Assembly: GCF_037963145.1 (NCBI RefSeq)
Contig: NZ_CP150144.1
Location: forward strand, 2,542,001-2,606,000
Source of the DNA: Oceanobacillus sp. FSL K6-2867
GTDB lineage: Bacteria; Bacillota; Bacilli; Bacillales; Amphibacillaceae
DNA length: 64,000 bases
Reading direction: 5' to 3'
Shown: positions 1-8,886 of the stretch, in pieces
Layout: each line of letters starts with the position of its first letter
Numbering within the stretch: the stretch's first letter is position 1
Notes under the pieces: generated by a model
The model's input: the letters and a program-made list of their open reading frames with translations, nothing else
What the model was told of the DNA's origin: nothing
Databases searched by the model: none
Made by a program: the position numbers and the translations under genes

Positions 1-832
1 CAGCTGCCCCCATCGCAAGAAACGTAAAGATATAGACTTGAGATTTGGCAATTGTAAGGTCATAGCTGTCAATCGCGTAAAATGCATAGAAGTTCGAAAT
101 AGCAGCTTGGTACCAGGAGCGAGCAAAAACAAGAAAAATTAATACAATAAGTGCGCTTTTAATTGCCCGGGACATATTTTTATTCGGTTTTGCTGCCTTT
201 TTAGCTCCCTTCGTCCGCGAAAATTCTTTGATCTGCGCTGCATACCATTTTGCGATATGCATGAGAAAAAAGACAGCGAGCGCGGCAATTAATGTAAACC
301 AAATGGCGCCAAACTGGCCTAATGGAACGAGCACCAATGCCGTGATAAGTGGTGCCAGTGCTTGCCCGGAATTTCCGCCCACTTGATAAATCGATTGAGC
401 GAGCCCTCGCTTTGTACCAGCAGCAAGGTAGGCAACACGTGACCCTTCTGGGTGAAAGACGGCAGACCCCAAGCCAATAAAGACAACGCTTATGAGAATC
501 ATCCAAAAGTTAGGAGCCAAAGCTAAACCAAGCATTCCAAACATACTACTCGTCAGCCCAATCGGTAAGGCGTATGGAATTGGACGCTTATCCGTATACA
601 TGCCGACCAATGGCTGCATCACGGAGGAAACCATATTTAATGTAAAAGCAATGAGTCCAAGCTGTGTAAATGTCAGTCCTAAGGAACGTTCTAAAATTGG
701 GAACATCGCAGGGATAACAGCTTGAAGCGAATCATTTAACAAATGACAGGTTCCAATGATAAATAAAATCGAATAGATGGGCTGGTTACTGATTGTGGAG
801 CTAACTTTCTTATTTACTGCCTTTTCCAACAT
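1..832 (-). CDS. MFS efflux transporter, Fsr (fosmidomycin resistance) family, 3' end outside window
   Basis: Partial gene on the minus strand: the start (ATG at 832, with AAGGG about 5 nt upstream) is inside the window and the C-terminus lies beyond base 1. About 277 residues are visible. They hold many hydrophobic segments and the stretch GSAVFHPEGSRVA followed by AQSIYQVGGN, which closely resembles the conserved core of E. coli Fsr. Fsr proteins are proton-driven efflux pumps of the plasma membrane; the true substrate here is unknown. Family membership is read from motifs. The next gene (helicase) is divergent. Confidence 0.8.
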   Translation of the reverse strand, partial: MLEKAVNKKVSSTISNQPIYSILFIIGTCHLLNDSLQAVIPAMFPILERSLGLTFTQLGLIAFTLNMVSSVMQPLVGMYTDKRPIPYALPIGLTSSMFGMLGLALAPNFWMILISVVFIGLGSAVFHPEGSRVAYLAAGTKRGLAQSIYQVGGNSGQALAPLITALVLVPLGQFGAIWFTLIAALAVFFLMHIAKWYAAQIKEFSRTKGAKKAAKPNKNMSRAIKSALIVLIFLVFARSWYQAAISNFYAFYAIDSYDLTIAKSQVYIFTFLAMGAA

Positions 833-1090
833 ATTTCCCTTCTTTCTTATAATAGAAAACGACCAATATGATTAATCTTATTGCTATTGTACATCTGATA
901 CTAAAAATAGCAACGGTTTTTGTTCCTGAATAAAAATAGTTAAATAGGTTTATACTGCCTGACAGACATCCTGTATAAGTACCGATTTTACTTACAGTTG
1001 AGTAAGTACGAATATGCCGGTGAAATTGCAGAAATTTTAATAGATATATGGTATTATATAAACTTATGATAATTAGTAGAGGGGTTTACG

Positions 1091-3019
1091 ATGACAAGAA
1101 ATACTTCCATTCCATTTACGGTTTCTAAAGATGATAATTTCTTTGATCGCTTAGGGGATTATATCGGTGATGTGTTTTATGATATTTTACCAGAACAAGG
1201 ATTTGAACTTCGTGACGAACAAATTTATATGGCCTTTCAGCTGGAACAGGCATTTAAAAATAAACATACGATATTTGCTGAGGCAGGTGTAGGAACAGGC
1301 AAGACGCTTGTTTATTTATTATATGCGATTTGCTATGCGCGTTATAAAGGAAAGCCTGCGATAATCTCTTGTGCAGACGAGACATTAATTGAACAGCTTG
1401 TGAAAAAAGGCGGAGATATTGAAAAACTGGAAACAGCACTCGGGCTCGATATTGATGTACGCCTCGCAAAAGCAAGGGAAAATTATGTATGTATTAAAAA
1501 ATTAAACCCGCTTGCAGAAATAACGGATGATGAAGATATTTTAAGTGTCCATGACGAGATTCCGGATTTCGTTTTTGATACCAGTGCAGTGATGAAATCA
1601 TTTGAGCGCTACGGAGATCGTAAAGAATATCCGTGGGTTTCTGATGAGAAGTGGGAAATGATCGGTTGGGACCCGCTCCAGCAGTGTGCAACCTGTGACT
1701 GGAGACATCGAAGTGGACAAACATTGAATCGGGAATACTACCGTCATGCAAAAGACATTATCATTTGTTCGCATGATTTTTATATGGAACATGTGTGGAC
1801 AAAGGAATCACGCAAGCGTGAAGGGCAATTGCCGCTCCTTCCAGAAGCAAGCTCTGTTGTATTTGATGAAGGTCATCTGCTGGAGGCTGCTGCACAAAAA
1901 GGGCTGACTTATCGATTTAATTTTGAAAATCTGACCAATGTTTTAACAGGGTATATGGGTCAGGATGTGCGCGAGGAATCGCTGCTTCTTGTTGAGGACA
2001 TTTTAGCATTGAATGATGAATGGTTTGAATTGCTTGGTCAGTCGGCCGTTGCTGTGGAAGGGTCAAACCGTCAAGAAATTCCACGAACAGATACAATGGT
2101 GAACATGGCTGAAAGGTTAAATAGAATGGTACAGCAATTGCTGGAGCAGCTGGTCTTTGACGCAGAGCTATTCACAATGGATGAATACCATACGAAAATT
2201 ATTGAGGAATACTTGGAATTCTTTAGTTATGGTTTAACGAATTTATTAAAGGACGAACAAGGTATCTACTGGCTGGAGGAAAATGAAACAACAACAAGTC
2301 TTGTAGTTATGCCGCGATTAGTAGAAGATGTTTTGGAGAAGGAAGTATTTTCCCAAAATATCCCATTTGTCTTCTCATCCGCGACATTAGCGCAAGGCGG
2401 GGATTTCACACATCTGGCTGATAGCTTAGGAATTAACAGCTTTGATTCGTTTTCAGTAGCTTCTCCATTTGATTATGAAACAAATATGAAGCTAATCGGT
2501 CATGTAGAACAAGAAGCGGCATTAAAATGGGAACAAATTGGGGCACAGTTAAAAGATAACGAAGGCCACACACTTGTCCTGTTTTCTTCAGAAAAAGAAA
2601 TGAATCAATTCAGGAAGTGGGCAGAAACAAGCGTTTGGGATTTTAGAATCCTTTATGAAGGAGATTATGAAATCAGTGCGATAGTAAGGAAATTTCAAAA
2701 TGAAGAGCCTGCTGTACTATGTTCATATAACCTATGGGAGGGGCTTGATGTCCCTGGGGAAGCATTGACACAGGTGATTATTTCATCCCTGCCATTCCCG
2801 CCGAAAGATCCTGTATTCCAAGCAAAACGCAGACATGCGAACAATCCAGTCATAGAGGTTGACCTGCCTTATATGCTGCTGCGACTTCGCCAAGGAATCG
2901 GCCGCTTGATACGAACATCGAATGACCATGGTGTGATTCATCTATGGATAACAGAAGAGAACAAAGCATTATATCGAAAAAATATAGATGACGTTTTACC
3001 GATTGAAATGGATTGGTAA
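1091..3019 (+). CDS. ypvA: YpvA-like ATP-dependent DNA helicase (DinG/XPD superfamily 2)
   Basis: A 642-residue helicase, matching the length of B. subtilis YpvA. Motif I is GVGTGKT near residue 66, the Walker B/motif II is DEGH near residue 259, and the C-terminal half carries GRLIRT-like motif VI (GIGRLIRTS near residue 605). Four cysteines between motifs I and II (YVCIKK, QQCATCDW, IIICSHD) are placed like the Fe-S cluster ligands of XPD and DinG helicases. The family unwinds DNA 5'-3' during repair; the exact role of YpvA is unclear. The start at ATG 1091 has AGAGGGG 6 nt upstream. A strong terminator follows, so it is probably monocistronic. Confidence 0.88.
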   Translation: MTRNTSIPFTVSKDDNFFDRLGDYIGDVFYDILPEQGFELRDEQIYMAFQLEQAFKNKHTIFAEAGVGTGKTLVYLLYAICYARYKGKPAIISCADETLIEQLVKKGGDIEKLETALGLDIDVRLAKARENYVCIKKLNPLAEITDDEDILSVHDEIPDFVFDTSAVMKSFERYGDRKEYPWVSDEKWEMIGWDPLQQCATCDWRHRSGQTLNREYYRHAKDIIICSHDFYMEHVWTKESRKREGQLPLLPEASSVVFDEGHLLEAAAQKGLTYRFNFENLTNVLTGYMGQDVREESLLLVEDILALNDEWFELLGQSAVAVEGSNRQEIPRTDTMVNMAERLNRMVQQLLEQLVFDAELFTMDEYHTKIIEEYLEFFSYGLTNLLKDEQGIYWLEENETTTSLVVMPRLVEDVLEKEVFSQNIPFVFSSATLAQGGDFTHLADSLGINSFDSFSVASPFDYETNMKLIGHVEQEAALKWEQIGAQLKDNEGHTLVLFSSEKEMNQFRKWAETSVWDFRILYEGDYEISAIVRKFQNEEPAVLCSYNLWEGLDVPGEALTQVIISSLPFPPKDPVFQAKRRHANNPVIEVDLPYMLLRLRQGIGRLIRTSNDHGVIHLWITEENKALYRKNIDDVLPIEMDW

Positions 3020-3027
3020 GACCTGGA

Positions 3028-3064
3028 AGAGGTAATGCATGGACCTGCATTGCCTCTTTTTTTA
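3028..3064 (+). terminator. Rho-independent terminator after the helicase gene
   Basis: GAGGTAATGCA pairs with TGCATTGCCTC (11 bp, 6-nt loop) and is followed by a run of seven or more T. Confidence 0.9.
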
Positions 3065-3142
3065 TGTTAATCGGTTCTAAAACAATTGAACTTTATGTTC
3101 TATGTATGTAGAATAAAGAAAAGTCTAAAAAGGGGTAATTGC

Positions 3143-4189
3143 ATGGATATTATTAGTGCAACGGTAAAAAAACGAGAAACATACAGTGTTTACATTAACT
3201 ATTCACCACTTTGGGAATGTGCATTGGGCATAGCAGCTATTACCAATACGCCACTTCTTGATTCATTGGAAAAGTCGGTTAGCCACTGGAAGGAAATGCG
3301 GGATTCCTTTTCAAAACGGTTGCGTGATCAACTCGATTATGTTGAAAAGAATAATACCTGGAAGGCATTGCTTCAGTTATTGCATCAAAAAGATTTTGCA
3401 ACACTTCAGGAATTTACCACCTATATTGAGGCTCTTTCAGAAAAGGAATTAAAATTTATTTGTCTGCCATTTGTTGGAGATGCGTACCAACCGTTAAGAG
3501 AGCGTGCTGCCTCCCAAGAGAAAGAAGCAGTGGACGAGCTGCAGACGGATACTGCTGCAAATCCATTTTTTCCGGAATACATTGCATTTATTAGCACCAT
3601 TGGTGAAAGCCAATTGAAAAAACATCTAGTAGTGGTTATGACAGATTGGTATAAACAAGTTGTTGAAAAGGATGTGGAGCAGCTTGAAAAAATCCTGCAA
3701 AGAGATGTAGCAACAAAATTGGGAATGAAAGAAAAGATGGATTCGGAAGAATTTGTTGAATGGGCAACTGCAGGAATTGCATATCCGCCAGAGCCCAGCG
3801 TCCACCAAGTCCTTTTAATTCCGCATGTTACGTACCGACCGTGGAATATTGTCGCCGATATAGAAGATACAAAGGTGTTTTACTACCCGGTCGCAAATGA
3901 AAGTATTTCTCCTGATGACAGGTATTTGCCAAGCGATTCTTTATTGTTAAAGTACAAAGCACTAGGAGATGAAGCTAGATTACGTATTATTAAACTATTA
4001 TACGAAAGAAATCATACACTGCAAGAAATTACAGAGGAATTGAAAATGGGAAAATCCACCATTCACCATCATCTGAAAATATTGCGTGCAGCACAATTAG
4101 TTGAGATCAAGGCTGCAAAATATGCGTTAAAAAGAAAGGCAATCGATTCGTTAACAAAGGAATTAACTGTATATCTTCATCAAGAATAG
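3143..4189 (+). CDS. ArsR-family winged-helix regulator with large N-terminal domain
   Basis: A 348-residue protein whose last 90 residues (LGDEARLRIIKLLYER then KSTIHHHLKILRAAQLV) form a typical ArsR/SmtB winged helix-turn-helix. The N-terminal 250 residues have no metal-binding cysteine pair and look like the extra domain of the larger ArsR-type repressors that sense small ligands. The ATG at 3143 is chosen because AAAGGGG lies 8 nt upstream; an earlier in-frame codon lacks such a site. Only 29 nt separate it from an MFS pump, and a kinase-like gene follows, so it probably controls this three-gene unit. The ligand is unknown. Confidence 0.8.
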   Translation: MDIISATVKKRETYSVYINYSPLWECALGIAAITNTPLLDSLEKSVSHWKEMRDSFSKRLRDQLDYVEKNNTWKALLQLLHQKDFATLQEFTTYIEALSEKELKFICLPFVGDAYQPLRERAASQEKEAVDELQTDTAANPFFPEYIAFISTIGESQLKKHLVVVMTDWYKQVVEKDVEQLEKILQRDVATKLGMKEKMDSEEFVEWATAGIAYPPEPSVHQVLLIPHVTYRPWNIVADIEDTKVFYYPVANESISPDDRYLPSDSLLLKYKALGDEARLRIIKLLYERNHTLQEITEELKMGKSTIHHHLKILRAAQLVEIKAAKYALKRKAIDSLTKELTVYLHQE

Positions 4190-4218
4190 ACAGGGAATTT
4201 AAAAAAAGCTGGTGTGAT

Positions 4219-5436
4219 ATGAATCTATTTAAAAACAAATCCTTTACACGTATTTGGGCAGGAAATGCTTCCTCTGAATTAGCAGGAGCATTCGGGACGT
4301 TTTGTAATTCTTTACTCGTCTTTGAACTGACTGGGTCTACCATGGCTTTGGGGAGCATGTGGCTGCTTTACTTTTTACCATCGTTAGTGCTTCAACTGTT
4401 TATTGGCCCCTATATTGATCGCTGGAGCAGGAAATGGATTATGATTTTTGCATTATGGAGTCGGGCGGCTATTTTTCTCATTCCACTCATAAGCTATATG
4501 ACAGAAACGCTAGCACCATGGCATATTTATGCCGTTCAGATCGCGGTTGGTCTCATTACACCTTTGTATGTTCCTGCCAATCAAGCAATACTTCCGACTA
4601 TTATTACGAAAGAGCAACTACCTACCGCAAATGCGTACGTTGACGGCGTGGTTCGCTTGATGATGCTGCTCGCTCCAGTATTAGCTGGACTTGTCATCGA
4701 GTATATTGGGATTCAAATAACCTTGCTGCTCATCTGCCTTTTACTAGCTGCAAGCGGTAGTTTGCTATTAGAGATTCAGGAGGGGGATCGCCCACATATA
4801 ACAAGACAAACATGGCTGGAGCAGTTTACAGAAGGAATCAGTTATTTTTTCAAGCAAAAAATTATTGTTTGGTTAGGCATTTTCTTGGCAGTGGTCCAGT
4901 TTGGCGTTGGTGTAACCATGGTTATTACAATACCGTATATAACGGGAGAATTAAACGAGAACTATGCAGTGTACGGATACTTTATGGCTGGCTTTCCTCT
5001 TGGTTATCTGATCGGTACGCTAATTGTCGGGAAAATTAAGCATCAAAGCGGCCGCGTTCTTATGCTAGTCCCACTTGTCATTGGCGGAATGACCTACATC
5101 AATTTAGGAATTACGACCTCGATTTATTTGGCGATCACTACAGAAATCGTTGCAGGGATAGCGATGGCAATGTTTAATGTACATAATCTCACGATATGTC
5201 AGCAAACTATTCCAAATTATCTCATGGGAAAAGTCTTCTCAGTACGTCTATTAATCATCAGAGGAATGATGCCGCTTGGTGTATTAATGGGGGGATTTTC
5301 CAGTGAACTTTGGGGAATAAGGCCGTTGTATCTTTTGATTGGTATATTAATATGCTTCATTTCCCTGCTTGGTCTATTCCTGCCGTATTTTAAATTTATC
5401 AATCATGAAGCCGAAGATAGTAAGCTAGTTTCATAA
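4219..5436 (+). CDS. MFS drug-efflux-type transporter
   Basis: A 405-residue protein with about 12 hydrophobic segments. The loop after the second segment (FIGPYIDRWSRKW) is the MFS motif A region as found in MFS_3-type (macrolide-efflux-like) exporters. It is likely a proton antiporter in the plasma membrane with an unknown substrate. It starts at ATG 4219, 29 nt after the ArsR-like gene, and the APH-like kinase starts 21 nt after its stop. The co-transcription with an ArsR repressor is typical of inducible efflux modules. Confidence 0.78.
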   Translation: MNLFKNKSFTRIWAGNASSELAGAFGTFCNSLLVFELTGSTMALGSMWLLYFLPSLVLQLFIGPYIDRWSRKWIMIFALWSRAAIFLIPLISYMTETLAPWHIYAVQIAVGLITPLYVPANQAILPTIITKEQLPTANAYVDGVVRLMMLLAPVLAGLVIEYIGIQITLLLICLLLAASGSLLLEIQEGDRPHITRQTWLEQFTEGISYFFKQKIIVWLGIFLAVVQFGVGVTMVITIPYITGELNENYAVYGYFMAGFPLGYLIGTLIVGKIKHQSGRVLMLVPLVIGGMTYINLGITTSIYLAITTEIVAGIAMAMFNVHNLTICQQTIPNYLMGKVFSVRLLIIRGMMPLGVLMGGFSSELWGIRPLYLLIGILICFISLLGLFLPYFKFINHEAEDSKLVS

Positions 5437-5457
5437 TAAAGTGGAGGAGCGTTTGCG

Positions 5458-6369
5458 ATGACGGGAAAAGAGATTTTAGAGAAATTTGGATATTATATGG
5501 AGAACGAGCCTGTAAGCATCTATCCATTTTCACCAGTGTACCGAATACACGATATCGTTGTAAAACGAACTCAAAAACGACCGCAACCTTTAGTGAACTA
5601 TACTACGTATTTATATAAAGAAGGCATAAACGTTGTCGTGCCTGTAAAACTGAAAATGGATAACCCGCAAACTATTGGAGATGAAACATTTGTCGTATAT
5701 CCCTTCATTTCTGGAAAAGATTATGCGGGAAAAGATCGTGAAATCTACGAGGCTGGAAGGTTATTAGGAAACATACATCATCTATCTCCAGCAGAAAACG
5801 TGTTTCAATTAGGGATGTACGATGTGTATGACTTTACAATTGATGAAGTTGTTGAAAGTGTTAAAAATATTGATAAACATGCAAAGCACAACGACTTTAA
5901 GCTGAACACTGAGCTGCTGCATCGAAGGCTTATCCAAATTGTTTCCCAGCAAGAGGTCTTACAGCATGCCAGTCTGCCAATGGTGATGACACCGCACGAT
6001 TATAAAGCCAATAACTTAATTTATACGCCAGCCCCATATTTAATTGACCCAGATAATGCTGTGTGGATTCCAAGGATTTTTGATTTAGCATTGGCATTGC
6101 TGCTTTTTCATAATGAGATGGAAACAGCCCCAGATCAAGTGTTTACACCGAAACAATGGGCTCTTTTTCTAAAAGGATATCAAGAATATATAAGCCTGTC
6201 AGCATTGGAGCTTCAATGTTGGAAAAGAGCAATTGAGCATGTATTTTTAGATGAGGTAATGTGGCTGATGGCAGAAGTAAAGGAGGACTGGAAAAGGACC
6301 TCCCAGCGAAAGCTGTTTGCAAGCTTGCTAGCATTGCTTGAGGATAAGTCTGCTTATAAGCTTGGTTAA
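5458..6369 (+). CDS. APH/choline-kinase-fold phosphotransferase
   Basis: A 303-residue protein with the APH-family catalytic loop HDYKANN (near residue 180) and metal-binding IDPDN (near residue 200), the equivalents of HGDxxxxN and DxD in aminoglycoside phosphotransferases and homoserine kinase II. Such enzymes phosphorylate a small hydroxylated substrate with ATP or GTP. Which substrate cannot be told; it could be an antibiotic, a sugar or an amino alcohol. GTGGAGG precedes the ATG by 8 nt. It is the third gene of the ArsR-MFS-kinase run, so an efflux-plus-modification resistance role is possible but inferred. Confidence 0.72.
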   Translation: MTGKEILEKFGYYMENEPVSIYPFSPVYRIHDIVVKRTQKRPQPLVNYTTYLYKEGINVVVPVKLKMDNPQTIGDETFVVYPFISGKDYAGKDREIYEAGRLLGNIHHLSPAENVFQLGMYDVYDFTIDEVVESVKNIDKHAKHNDFKLNTELLHRRLIQIVSQQEVLQHASLPMVMTPHDYKANNLIYTPAPYLIDPDNAVWIPRIFDLALALLLFHNEMETAPDQVFTPKQWALFLKGYQEYISLSALELQCWKRAIEHVFLDEVMWLMAEVKEDWKRTSQRKLFASLLALLEDKSAYKLG

Positions 6370-6410
6370 GGGTAAAGGACGTGGAATTTGCCCAGGACAG
6401 GAGGTTATGT

Positions 6411-6983
6411 ATGAAAAAATGCCGTATCATTGTTGCTTTGTCTCTGTTTGTGCTGCTTATTGGCTGCAGTCAGGGGACAAGTGATTCTGAAACAGAGATT
6501 GTACAAGAAAAAGTAAATGAAGTATTAGGGATAAATCCATATATTCCGCAAACCGACTTCCCATTTGGGTCGCTGCTGATTGGTTATGAAATGGACACGG
6601 AAGAAGGGGAAGTTACAACAGGCGACCCGATGCAAGCGGAGATCATCTATTATTTTTCCAAGGACGAACCATTGGATGAAGAGATGAAGAAAGCATGGGG
6701 AGACGAACGAAAAGAATTAGTTTACGGCGACTTGTATTTAGATAATACAGCCATACAAATGACAATCTCTAAAGGCGTAGTCGGAGAACTTGCGGGTGCT
6801 GAAAGTATTGAGATTGACGGACATGAGGTTCAATATCAGGTAATAAATGAAGAAATGGATGTCGTTGTTATGGGAATGGACTTTGATGGCTATGGTTATA
6901 CGATTCAATATTTCCTGTTAGAGGACGAAACGAAAGAGGACGCAATCGCGTTTGCCGAAGAGATTATTAATAATAATGAATGA
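6411..6983 (+). CDS. Predicted lipoprotein, unknown function
   Basis: A 190-residue protein starting MKKCR with a hydrophobic stretch ending in the lipobox LLIGC, so Cys19 should be lipidated and the rest exposed outside the membrane. I chose ATG 6411 because GACAGGAGG lies 5-6 nt upstream and it gives a proper signal peptide; an in-frame ATG at 6381 adds residues not part of it. The mature part is acidic (many Glu and Asp), as expected for an extracellular protein of a halotolerant Bacillaceae. I do not recognise a domain. It may be cotranscribed with the kinase upstream (41 nt gap). Confidence 0.75.
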   Translation: MKKCRIIVALSLFVLLIGCSQGTSDSETEIVQEKVNEVLGINPYIPQTDFPFGSLLIGYEMDTEEGEVTTGDPMQAEIIYYFSKDEPLDEEMKKAWGDERKELVYGDLYLDNTAIQMTISKGVVGELAGAESIEIDGHEVQYQVINEEMDVVVMGMDFDGYGYTIQYFLLEDETKEDAIAFAEEIINNNE

Positions 6984-7020
6984 CAGGGGGACGTAAATGG
7001 CCTGTGCATTTGCTCCCCTG
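6984..7020 (+). terminator. Likely terminator hairpin after the lipoprotein gene
   Basis: CAGGGG...CCCCTG with inner AAATG/CATTT forms a long hairpin directly after the stop codon; the following T-rich stretch is imperfect. Confidence 0.5.
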
Positions 7021-7091
7021 ATTCTTCAATTTTTCTTGGGAATTCAAATATGCTCAACATCATAATGGTAATGGGAACAATAAGGACCTGA

Positions 7092-7122
7092 CCAAAAAAC
7101 CATCCTGACTATCAGGATGGTT
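7092..7122 (-). terminator. Terminator of the Nudix gene
   Basis: AACCATCCTGA/TCAGGATGGTT with a short loop overlaps the stop codon of the Nudix gene; on the minus strand it ends in a run of six T. Confidence 0.85.
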
Positions 7123-7744
7123 CTTCTTCTGCTTTCACTAATTGTATAAAGTGCGTGAGTATTCTTGCCGTAAGTCCCCAAATGGCTTTTCCGTTATATT
7201 CGTAGAAAAGCTCGTCAACTTGACGCATTCTCCAGTTATAATCTTCGCCCCCAACAATTAAATGATATGGGAAATCTGTCTCTGGTGAGACTTGCAGATT
7301 TACTTTATAGCGCTTAGGCTCTGTTTCCAAAAAGAAAGCGAGCGGAACCGTGAAAACCTCCCCAACCTCGGATGGGCTTGGGATAATCAGCTCTGGTTGC
7401 GCAATTCTCCCAACAAACGGATAAATAATTCTACTCATGTCATTCACAATATAATCAAGTGGAATAACGTCATCAATTAAAGCATCAGATATTCCGAGCT
7501 CCTCTGTCGTTTCTCGAATCGCACAATGTCTTGGATCTTTATCTGTTTTATCGATTCTTCCCCCTGGAAAGCAAATATCTCCAGGCTGGCTGCGCATATC
7601 CATGGATCGTACTTCAAATAAAATATGCGTTTCACCTTCTACCTCTACAAGAGGGAGTAAAACGGCAGATTTCCTGATCTGATGATGACCAAGAATGCTC
7701 GGCGTACGTCCTTTCAGCTTAGCAATGATAGTTGTTGAATCCAA
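7112..7744 (-). CDS. Nudix hydrolase, CoA pyrophosphatase type
   Basis: A 210-residue protein. The Nudix box GGRIDKTDKDPRHCAIRE with TTEELGI (near residues 61-84) supplies the metal-binding glutamates. The upstream stretch FEVRSMDMRSQPGDICFPGG matches the extra signature of CoA-specific Nudix hydrolases (UPF0035), which cleave CoA or its derivatives to 3',5'-ADP and phosphopantetheine. Family known, substrate inferred from the signature. It stands alone on the minus strand between two plus-strand units and ends in its own terminator. Confidence 0.85.
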   Translation of the reverse strand: MDSTTIIAKLKGRTPSILGHHQIRKSAVLLPLVEVEGETHILFEVRSMDMRSQPGDICFPGGRIDKTDKDPRHCAIRETTEELGISDALIDDVIPLDYIVNDMSRIIYPFVGRIAQPELIIPSPSEVGEVFTVPLAFFLETEPKRYKVNLQVSPETDFPYHLIVGGEDYNWRMRQVDELFYEYNGKAIWGLTARILTHFIQLVKAEEEPS

Positions 7745-7869
7745 AATATCACCCCCATAAAGGCAAATGCTCTATTATCTGAGTCTACTATAAACAATAA
7801 AAAATAACCACATTACTAGTATATGAAGAATCCTGAAAAAAAGTATAGTTATCTGCTATAGGATTCATA

Positions 7870-8028
7870 GGTTTCATTCGTAATTTTGTGATAAAATAAC
7901 GAGTGGAAAGTCGATTTATAAGCAGGAAAGTATAAACCTTTGCGCTTGCATAAGTGCAACTAAGGAATTCGCCTAAAGACTTGGCGAATACCGCGTTTTC
8001 TAAAAAATACCAAGTGAGGTGCCCAGCA
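7870..8028 (+). promoter_or_regulatory. Structured 5' leader of the purC-like gene
   Basis: About 130 nt separate a promoter-like AT-rich segment (GATAAAAT near 7890) from the GTG start. The leader holds ATTCGCC/GGCGAAT, a 7-bp stem with a 9-nt loop (about 7968-7991), and GCTTGCATAAGTGC just before it. I could not match it to a known purine or ZTP riboswitch. Call it a candidate cis-regulatory leader only. Confidence 0.3.
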
Positions 8029-8712
8029 GTGAAACAGTTATACGCAGGAAAAACAAAGGATGTATTTGAGTTAGAGGATGGCAATTACTTACTAAAGTTT
8101 AAAGATGATGTAACAGGTGAAGATGGCGTTTTTGACCCTGGAGCAAATACAGTAGGACTCTCAATAGAAGGTGCTGGGAAGGCAGGACTTGCGCTGACGC
8201 AATTATTTTTTGAAAAGCTAAACGAAAAAGGCATTCCAACGCATTACATTTCCGCTGATATGGAAAACACAACCATGACTGTTGTGCCAGCAACGGTATT
8301 TGGTGAAGGGCTTGAAGTGATTTGCCGTTATCGTGCTGTGGGCAGCTTTTTACGCCGCTATGGAAAATACGCAGAAGAAGCCCAAGCTTTGGATGCTTTT
8401 GTAGAAGTGACATTAAAAGATGATGAGCGCCAAGACCCTCCAATTTCAAAAGACGGACTGGCAATGCTTGGAATCCTAACAAATGAAGAATATGAAATAT
8501 TGAAAGAACTAACTCGGAAAATCTCTCAAGTAGTGAAAGATGAATTAGCGAAGAAGGATATTGAGTTATATGATATAAAACTGGAATTTGGAAGAGATGC
8601 CAATAATCAAATTTTGCTTATCGACGAAATATCCGGTGGAAACATGAGAGCCTATAAAAACGGAGAATACATTGAACCATTAGCATTAGAAAAAATGGTG
8701 CTAAACAACTAA
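8029..8712 (+). CDS. purC: Phosphoribosylaminoimidazole-succinocarboxamide (SAICAR) synthase
   Basis: A 227-residue enzyme that joins aspartate to CAIR with ATP in step 7 of purine synthesis. The glycine-rich start (YAGKTKDVF), the central [15 protein letters not shown] and the signature LYDIKLEFG are all present. The segment [12 protein letters not shown] replaces the usual DEISPDxxR and recalls the lactic-acid-bacterial form of PurC. I chose GTG 8029 because GTGAGGTG lies about 6 nt upstream and family N-termini begin there; a longer in-frame reading from 7954 starts inside the leader. It is not inside a pur operon here, so it may be a second copy or a displaced gene. Confidence 0.85.
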   Translation: MKQLYAGKTKDVFELEDGNYLLKFKDDVTGEDGVFDPGANTVGLSIEGAGKAGLALTQLFFEKLNEKGIPTHYISADMENTTMTVVPATVFGEGLEVICRYRAVGSFLRRYGKYAEEAQALDAFVEVTLKDDERQDPPISKDGLAMLGILTNEEYEILKELTRKISQVVKDELAKKDIELYDIKLEFGRDANNQILLIDEISGGNMRAYKNGEYIEPLALEKMVLNN

Positions 8713-8720
8713 AAGAACAT

Positions 8721-8757
8721 CGCCTCTTTTCTTAATTGGAAAACGAGGCGTTTTTTT
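8721..8757 (+). terminator. Terminator after purC
   Basis: CGCCTC...GAGGCG with extra A/T pairing in the stem, followed by seven T. Confidence 0.88.
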
Positions 8758-8785
8758 GTGCGCTCCGAACTTGTAAAACCTTTAC

Positions 8786-8820
8786 ATGACAAATGTCATA
8801 CGAACCCATGACGTTTATGA
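8786..8820 (+). promoter_or_regulatory. Candidate DesR operator upstream of des
   Basis: Two related ATGAC-type palindromic segments, ATGACAAATGTCAT (8786-8799) and CATGACGTTTATGA (8807-8820), lie 67-100 nt before the des start and just upstream of an AT-rich promoter region. In B. subtilis DesR dimers bind a tandem site at a similar place in Pdes. The match is inferred by position and symmetry. Confidence 0.55.
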
Positions 8821-8886
8821 CTTATGAAAGATCCCGGTCCAATTTAAAATAAAGATAGATACATCCTTTTACTAAGGGGGAAAACC

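Noticed and set aside
8099..8482. Long minus-strand frame opposite purC, and many similar long antisense frames elsewhere
   Set aside because: They lie opposite well supported genes, lack ribosome sites and have compositions explained by the codon pattern of the real gene.
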